DNA of 10,023 bases from the NCBI GenBank assembly GCA_030620925.1, contig JAUXIQ010000041.1:1-10023 (forward strand), written 5' to 3'. Under the pieces are notes generated by a model that saw only the letters and a program-made list of their open reading frames with translations, was not told the DNA's origin and searched no databases. Of the stretch, positions 6,224 through 10,023 are shown one piece after another. Numbering within the stretch: the stretch's first letter is position 1; every line of letters begins with the position of its first letter. This stretch comes from JAUXIQ01 sp030620925 [NCBI: Nitrospinota bacterium]. GTDB taxonomy: Bacteria > JAUXIQ01. The translations under genes were made by a program, and so were the position numbers.

Positions 6224-7156
6224 ATGAACACGCTGATAATTTACTTTTCACAGACCGGCGGTACGCTGAAGGTGGCGGAACATATTCGCGACGGTATCGC
6301 GGATATGACGGGCCAGTGTGACCTTGCGAATATGAACGAGGCTGACATCGCTTCGTTGGCCGATTACGACCTGGTTGGCCTCGGATGCCCCGTTTTTTAC
6401 TTCCAGGAGCCGTTCAACGTCCGCTCTTTTATGGAAAGCCTGCCCCAGCTACCCGGTAAGCAATGGTTCCTCTTCTCCACCCACGGCTCATCCTGGGGGA
6501 ACATCTTTCCCCTGATGGCGGAGCGACTGAAAAGTAAGGGCATAACCGTTATCGGCTATCACCACACCTATTCCGACTCCTCGCTGCCCTACTACCCCTA
6601 TCCCGCCATGACACACGGCCACCCCGATGCCCAGGAGCTGGGGGAAGCGCGTTCTTTCGGAAGGGAATTAATCACTTGCAGCAAGCGCATCGCACAGGGT
6701 GATGAGAGCCTCATCCCGGCACCGGACCACGTTCCTGAAGACTGGGTGAAAATATCAGAAATGTACACGCCGGAATTCATGGAGCAGGAATTGCCCCGTC
6801 TGAGCATCGATATGGACAAGTGTACGCTGTGCAAAGACTGCGAAGAGGGCTGCCCTGTGGATGGCATCGGCGTCGAAGAGGACCCTCCCCGCATCCAGCA
6901 GCCCTGCATCTACTGCTGGAACTGCGCCAAGATATGTCCCGTACAGGCCATCGAAGCTGACTGGGAGGCACGCGCCGCCGCCGTCCGGGAAAACTTCGCC
7001 AAGTACCGGAAAACACTCGACGAAGCCGCTGAGCGGGGAGTTTTCCGCTGGTGTATAGACCCCGACACTATCGATGTCGACGACCCGCTATACAAACAGC
7101 TCGACCGAAAGGTAAAGGAAGAGCAGGGGAGAAACCCACCGGCGCAGGATGCATAG
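6224..7156 (+). CDS. Flavodoxin-like / two-[4Fe-4S] ferredoxin fusion protein (EFR1-type)
   Basis: This is a 310-residue cytosolic electron carrier. Residues 1-155 are flavodoxin-like: IIYFSQTGGTLKVAEHI carries the FMN phosphate-binding loop, GCPVFYFQEP and STHGSSWG are later flavin-contacting loops. Residues 195-245 are a bacterial 2x[4Fe-4S] ferredoxin: Cys200, 203, 206 and 210 followed by Pro, and Cys228, 231, 234 and 238 followed by Pro. The C-terminal 65 residues are charged and helical. The architecture matches EFR1-family flavodoxin-ferredoxin fusions, which are assumed to link flavin and iron-sulfur electron transfer in anaerobes; a defined partner is usually not known. A purine-rich AGGAAAGG precedes the ATG. 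It lies between a decayed hydrolase-like gene and an amidohydrolase remnant, in the middle of what appears to be a duplicated module. Confidence 0.9.
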   Translation: MNTLIIYFSQTGGTLKVAEHIRDGIADMTGQCDLANMNEADIASLADYDLVGLGCPVFYFQEPFNVRSFMESLPQLPGKQWFLFSTHGSSWGNIFPLMAERLKSKGITVIGYHHTYSDSSLPYYPYPAMTHGHPDAQELGEARSFGRELITCSKRIAQGDESLIPAPDHVPEDWVKISEMYTPEFMEQELPRLSIDMDKCTLCKDCEEGCPVDGIGVEEDPPRIQQPCIYCWNCAKICPVQAIEADWEARAAAVRENFAKYRKTLDEAAERGVFRWCIDPDTIDVDDPLYKQLDRKVKEEQGRNPPAQDA

Positions 7157-7183
7157 TTTTGCTACGGCCGGAACCGATTTTAC

Positions 7184-7276
7184 GAAATTGCGGTCGAAGC
7201 CGGCCGCTCACCCAGGGTGGATATAATCAAGATATATAAAGACGTCGTCGAGGCGCTCGGTTCAGGACGACCGTAA
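7184..7276 (+). pseudogene. Remnant of a second amidohydrolase gene (C-terminal scraps)
   Basis: The 31-codon frame ending at TAA 7274-7276 reads EIAVEAGRSPRVDII followed by KIYKDVVEALGSGRP. The first block matches LALQVEAGRSPIDVI (residues 341-355) of the amidohydrolase encoded at 4669-5919. The second matches its last residues, LKVYKGGVEAPRLS. The roughly 47 residues between these blocks are missing, as is everything upstream. Eleven bases beyond its stop lies the intact hydrolase-like gene, just as 17 bases separate the intact amidohydrolase from the decayed one. This conserved junction identifies it as the tail of a duplicated amidohydrolase rather than chance similarity. Confidence 0.8.
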
Positions 7277-7287
7277 GGAGGTTCAAG

Positions 7288-7965
7288 ATGTCAGAGACAT
7301 CGGATCAGATGGAACGCCTGGTGCAAGGGCTGAGCGATAAGGTTCTGGACGAGCTAAAGAAACGCGTCGAACCTCTCGTGGAACGAGCATGGGCTGAAAT
7401 CCGGCAGGAAATCGAGTCCAATGCCGCTTCGTTGAGAGAGAAGAACGTCCATCGGGCAATAGACGGCCCGAGCGGACTGTTTTTGCATACTTGCTCTCTC
7501 CTTTTAGCGGGTTATCGGGTAATTCTGCCGTTGATAAAGGATCAGGATAAGGTTTTAGGAATCATGAGTGCGGCAATGAGCGAAAGGTTAGGAGAAGGGA
7601 TCGAAGCATACCTCGCGAACCGATTTGAAATAATCCAGGATGCACCTGACCGGGCCTTCGAAAAGGCGAAGTTGAATTTTAAAGGCATTGGCGAAGCGAG
7701 GTTCGGCCGTACCTTCGTCTACGAGCAGGAAGACCGGAGCGAAACAGAATACACCGTTAGCGTCCGCAAGTGCTTTTTCAACGAATTCTTCAGTGAAAAC
7801 GAGGCGCCGGAGATGACACAGCGCGTTTTCTGCATACAGGACGACATCTGGATGGACGAGCTTAATAATCCAAAGTACAGTCTGAAAGTATCCCGTTCAT
7901 CCATAATAGCCGAGGGAGACGACGCCTGCAGCTTCCATTTTTCAAAGGCAACACCTGAATCCTGA
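7288..7965 (+). CDS. L-2-amino-thiazoline-4-carboxylic acid hydrolase-like protein (PF14196-type)
   Basis: A 225-residue protein that I place in the broad L-2-amino-thiazoline-4-carboxylate hydrolase family from its C-terminal half. That half has EYTVSVRKCFFNEFF with Cys162, then VFCIQDD with Cys182 and acidic residues, then the closing EGDDACSFHF with Cys214, the usual Cys / Cys-x-x-Asp / Gly...Cys-x-Phe series. The founding enzyme opens a thiazoline ring on the way to cysteine, but most members are untested, so the real substrate is unknown. Residues 1-55 are charged and probably coiled-coil; residues 60-85 are hydrophobic, perhaps a buried helix rather than a membrane anchor. AAGGAGG 6 nt before the ATG is a near-ideal ribosome site. 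It is the intact sister of the decayed gene at 5937 and lies 11 bp before the transporter gene. Confidence 0.75.
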   Translation: MSETSDQMERLVQGLSDKVLDELKKRVEPLVERAWAEIRQEIESNAASLREKNVHRAIDGPSGLFLHTCSLLLAGYRVILPLIKDQDKVLGIMSAAMSERLGEGIEAYLANRFEIIQDAPDRAFEKAKLNFKGIGEARFGRTFVYEQEDRSETEYTVSVRKCFFNEFFSENEAPEMTQRVFCIQDDIWMDELNNPKYSLKVSRSSIIAEGDDACSFHFSKATPES

Positions 7966-7976
7966 GTGAAAAACCC

Positions 7977-8900
7977 ATGACCTCGGAAAAGACTTCGGTG
8001 CAAGGTGGTGCCATCCTGGCCCTGGTGGGAATGAACATTATCTGGGGAGCCATGTTCCCCCTCACCAAGCCCGCGCTGGAGGCGATTCCGCCATATACGT
8101 TCACGCTGCTCCGCTTCGCGGTGGCCATGGCGGTGCTGCTCCCCCTTAACCGGCGTGAATCGTTCGCACTGCTGAGAGGCCCGGATGGAATTAAGCTGGC
8201 GTTATTAGGCCTGCTGGGATTCTGCGCGGCTCAGGTGTCACAATCGGTGGCCTTGAAACTGAGCACTGCTTCGGACATCGCTCTGCTTTCCACCACTTCG
8301 CCCATCTGGATCGCTTTCCTGGCCTGGCTATGGCTCGGCGAGCGGTTGAACCGATACGGAGGGATAGGGTTCCTGCTGGCAATAGCCGGATTGACCCTGA
8401 TCCTCTGGCCCAAAGAGAGCGTCGGCCAGTTCGTCGGGGGGCAGCGTGTGCTGGGCGACGCCATCTTTATGATCACCGGGTTCACCTGGGCCTGTTACAA
8501 CGTGATAGGGAAAGACCTGATGGAGCGGCACCCTCCCCTGCCGGTTATCACCGCAACGGGGATTGTCGGAACCATCGGCGTCGTCCCATTCGCGACTTAC
8601 GAGCTGTTGAACGGGCAGACGCCTGAGTTCACGCCGGTCAGCGTGGCGGGTGTCGCCTATGCCGGTCTGCTGGTAACCGCCCTGGGGTTCGGGGTGCTTT
8701 TTTGGGCGCTCTCCCGCGTGAGCGCTGCCCATGTGGCGATATTGATGTATCTTCAGCCGTTGGCCGGAGTACTCATCGCCTGGCTGCTGCTCCACGAGCC
8801 GCTGGGCCTGGAGTTCGTAATCGGTGCGGCGCTGGTTCTGGGCGGAGCATACCTGGTGACGGTTCGTTCTCCGAGTGAGGTTGAGGTACTGCATCGGTAG
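7977..8900 (+). CDS. DMT-superfamily transporter with two EamA domains
   Basis: An inner-membrane transporter of the drug/metabolite transporter type, which exports or imports small metabolites such as amino acids. The 307-residue product has about ten hydrophobic helices in two EamA repeats, about residues 12-145 and 158-295. Typical family landmarks are NIIWGAMFPLTKPAL in helix 1, STTSPIWIAFLAWLWLGERL at the end of repeat 1, and YLQPLAGVLIAWLLLHEPLG at the same place in repeat 2. Only 11 bp separate it from the upstream hydrolase-like gene, and its own Shine-Dalgarno is weak, so it is probably translated in concert with that gene. In this setting it may move the operon's substrate or product; direction and substrate cannot be read from the sequence. 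Confidence 0.92.
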   Translation: MTSEKTSVQGGAILALVGMNIIWGAMFPLTKPALEAIPPYTFTLLRFAVAMAVLLPLNRRESFALLRGPDGIKLALLGLLGFCAAQVSQSVALKLSTASDIALLSTTSPIWIAFLAWLWLGERLNRYGGIGFLLAIAGLTLILWPKESVGQFVGGQRVLGDAIFMITGFTWACYNVIGKDLMERHPPLPVITATGIVGTIGVVPFATYELLNGQTPEFTPVSVAGVAYAGLLVTALGFGVLFWALSRVSAAHVAILMYLQPLAGVLIAWLLLHEPLGLEFVIGAALVLGGAYLVTVRSPSEVEVLHR

Positions 8901-8949
8901 GCGACGGCACCCTTTGACCGCCTCATTTCATCAATAGGGAGGGAAACTC

Positions 8950-9672
8950 ATGAGCGGCGACGATATCAGATCATCCTTTACCGCCGAGCATCACGCACTG
9001 CTCTTCGGCTGGATCGCCAGGGAGGTGATCGGGCGCCTGGGAGAAGAAAGGGGCGAGGAAGTGCTCAAAAAAGCCGTCTGGAAATACGGCGAGCAGCGCG
9101 GCCGCCGCATGGCCCTGCGGATTAAAGCCGACGGGCGTGAGCCGAACATGGTGAACTACCGGGCCTACGGGGAATGGGAGGCCGGTAAAGGGGAGATGGA
9201 GATTAAAGTAGCGGCCAGAAAACCGCACCTGCACGTCCAGGTTTTCAAGTGTTGCTGGACGACAGCGTGGGAGGAGAACGGCCTGTCACAATATACCCGC
9301 TGCTATTGCCCTACGGCCGACGAGTCGATCGTTCACGGGTTCAATCCCGACCTCACCATCGACATACCCGGCAACAGGGCAAATGGAGACTCCTGCTGCG
9401 ATCTGATTTTTCACGACGCAAATCTAACCTTGATAGATGCCCTGGTCATGAATAGGAGGAAAAAAAAGGTGCGGGAAAAGGCCCTGATGCCCTGGGACTA
9501 TCATACCGGACACATCTACAAGACGATGGGCGAAGTTATAATCTCCGAGCTTGGAAATGACGGCGAAAAGGCGGTTGAGGCCGCTCTCAAAGAATTTACG
9601 GACCACTACGGGGAAGAAGCGGCGCAAATCCTCGAGCCATACAGAGAGGCCGACTTCGACCGGTTGCCCTGA
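8950..9672 (+). CDS. Second, divergent thiazoline-carboxylate-hydrolase-like protein
   Basis: A 240-residue protein. The central part (about 65-160) has the family signature: FKCCWTTAWEENGLSQYTRCYC, then the characteristic HGFNPDL, then GDSCCDLIF, with Cys101-102, Cys118, Cys120 and Cys149-150. It differs strongly from the 7288-7965 protein and carries extra helices. The N-terminal segment (about 14-53, HHALLFGWIAREVIGRLGEE onward) and the C-terminal one (about 185-224, HTGHIYKTMGEVIISELGND onward) look like copies of one helical hairpin, so the catalytic-type core is bracketed by a repeated unit. The reaction is unknown; a hydrolase of a thiazoline, carbamoyl or similar ring compound is the family-based guess. 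AGGGAGGG just upstream supports the ATG, 49 bp after the transporter. A fragment of a further copy lies at 9788-9850. Confidence 0.78.
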   Translation: MSGDDIRSSFTAEHHALLFGWIAREVIGRLGEERGEEVLKKAVWKYGEQRGRRMALRIKADGREPNMVNYRAYGEWEAGKGEMEIKVAARKPHLHVQVFKCCWTTAWEENGLSQYTRCYCPTADESIVHGFNPDLTIDIPGNRANGDSCCDLIFHDANLTLIDALVMNRRKKKVREKALMPWDYHTGHIYKTMGEVIISELGNDGEKAVEAALKEFTDHYGEEAAQILEPYREADFDRLP

Positions 9673-9887
9673 TGCACGTTGCCCCGGAGCGAAACCGGGC
9701 CGGAGTAAGCTTGATAATATTTATCAGGTATTATAATTTTCACGCACCATCTACAGGCAGGACTTCAAGACTGTCAAACCTCTACTCAAAGGAGCGGGGA
9801 GGTGCGAGTAATTGCCCAAAAAAGCCGTCTGAAAATCAAGGGAACAGCGATCAGCACGCTTAAACCGCTGCCGTTAATTATGAAGTT
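9673..9887. other. Spacer between convergent genes, with small inverted repeats
   Basis: No intact gene is seen. A CCCGG-N7-CCGGG hairpin (9683-9699) follows the stop of the 8950-9672 gene but has no T-run. A perfect TGATAA-TAT-TTATCA inverted repeat (9712-9726) is followed by TATAAT at 9732-9737, which could be a vestigial promoter, although the TTGATA before it is only 15 bp away. The remainder contains the gene fragment annotated at 9788-9850. Confidence 0.5.
9788..9850 (+). pseudogene. Short remnant of a thiazoline-hydrolase-like gene
   Basis: This segment aligns without gaps to 9037-9099 inside the intact 8950-9672 gene, 751 bp upstream. By hand count 41 of 53 bases agree between 9797 and 9849, including 15 identical bases at 9817-9831. 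In the intact gene's frame it reads GRCE, stop, LPKKAV, stop, KSREQR, against GRGEEVLKKAVWKYGEQR-like residues of the intact protein. The two stops come from single changes, GAA to TAA and TGG to TGA. No continuation of the conserved core was found. It appears to be the leftover of another duplication, or of a related gene that was mostly deleted. Confidence 0.6.
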
Positions 9888-10023
9888 TCAGCTTTTGATT
9901 GGCTGCTGGCAATTGTTGCAATAAATCTCACCAGCTTCCGGGTCGTCTTCCATTATCAATTGCTCCGGGCGGATGTTCTCAAACTCATCATCGAAACATT
10001 CCGCGCAGAAGACTGCGGAGCCC
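9888..10023 (-). CDS. C-terminal end of a gene with a zinc-ribbon-like cysteine pattern (partial)
   Basis: The minus-strand frame is open from the window edge to a TGA at 9888-9890 and gives the last 44 residues of a larger protein or the body of a small one. It reads AVFCAECFDDEFENIRPEQL, then 25 residues later YCNNCQQPIKS. The two CxxC pairs separated by about 25 residues are typical of a zinc ribbon or a rubredoxin-like knuckle. The acidic linker and good codon structure support a real gene. The start lies beyond the window, so family and function cannot be assigned. It converges on the plus-strand operon. Confidence 0.6.
   Translation of the reverse strand, partial: GSAVFCAECFDDEFENIRPEQLIMEDDPEAGEIYCNNCQQPIKS

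Noticed and set aside
6224-7156. Horizontal insertion of the flavodoxin-ferredoxin gene by a mobile element
   Set aside because: No transposase, terminal inverted repeats or target-site duplications are visible at its borders; tandem duplication of the surrounding genes explains the layout.
9801-9923. GTG-initiated 40-residue frame in the right-hand spacer with GGGAGG just upstream
   Set aside because: It overlaps the remnant, which matches the upstream gene in another frame, and the end of the minus-strand partial gene; the peptide has no recognisable features.

Overview
The window looks like part of an anaerobic bacterial chromosome, moderately GC-rich in the genes and AT-rich in one spacer. 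The main clue is a recognisable hgcA/hgcB pair, the genes for anaerobic mercury methylation, together with a flavodoxin-ferredoxin fusion. Dispersed inverted repeats at the left end resemble those I associate with Chloroflexota (Dehalococcoidia) genomes. That assignment is tentative; a Desulfobacterota-like host is also possible.

Left part (minus strand, 1-3365). A repeat-rich, gene-free stretch (1-340) is followed, reading right to left, by hgcA (1418-2587), a small gene for an exported protein of unknown function (725-1360) and hgcB (341-688). The three genes are closely spaced, and a good sigma70-type promoter lies upstream of hgcA, so they are probably one transcript. HgcA is a corrinoid protein with the exact NVWCAAGK cap-helix motif and five membrane segments. 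HgcB has two [4Fe-4S] motifs, the conserved extra Cys and Cys pairs in its tail. The exported-protein gene sits between two genes that are normally adjacent. Farther right, behind its own terminator, is a small secreted protein with one HAF-type repeat and a FIMAH-like domain (2850-3365).

Right part (plus strand, 3730-9850). A strong promoter overlapped by CAGATA repeats precedes a GntR/FCD regulator (3872-4612). A one-directional gene run follows: a metal-dependent amidohydrolase, a decayed copy of a thiazoline-hydrolase-like gene, a flavodoxin/2x[4Fe-4S] protein, a short amidohydrolase remnant, an intact thiazoline-hydrolase-like gene, a DMT/EamA transporter and a second, divergent thiazoline-hydrolase-like gene. 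The order amidohydrolase / hydrolase-like occurs twice, with the first hydrolase-like gene and the second amidohydrolase decayed. This reads as an old tandem duplication with complementary loss. A further short remnant of the last gene lies at 9788-9850. The intact genes look like a catabolic or transport unit for a small, perhaps cyclic amide or sulfur/nitrogen compound, controlled by the regulator; the substrate cannot be read from the sequence.

Right edge. The C-terminal end of a minus-strand gene with a CxxC...CxxC zinc-ribbon-like pattern enters from beyond the window (9888-10023).
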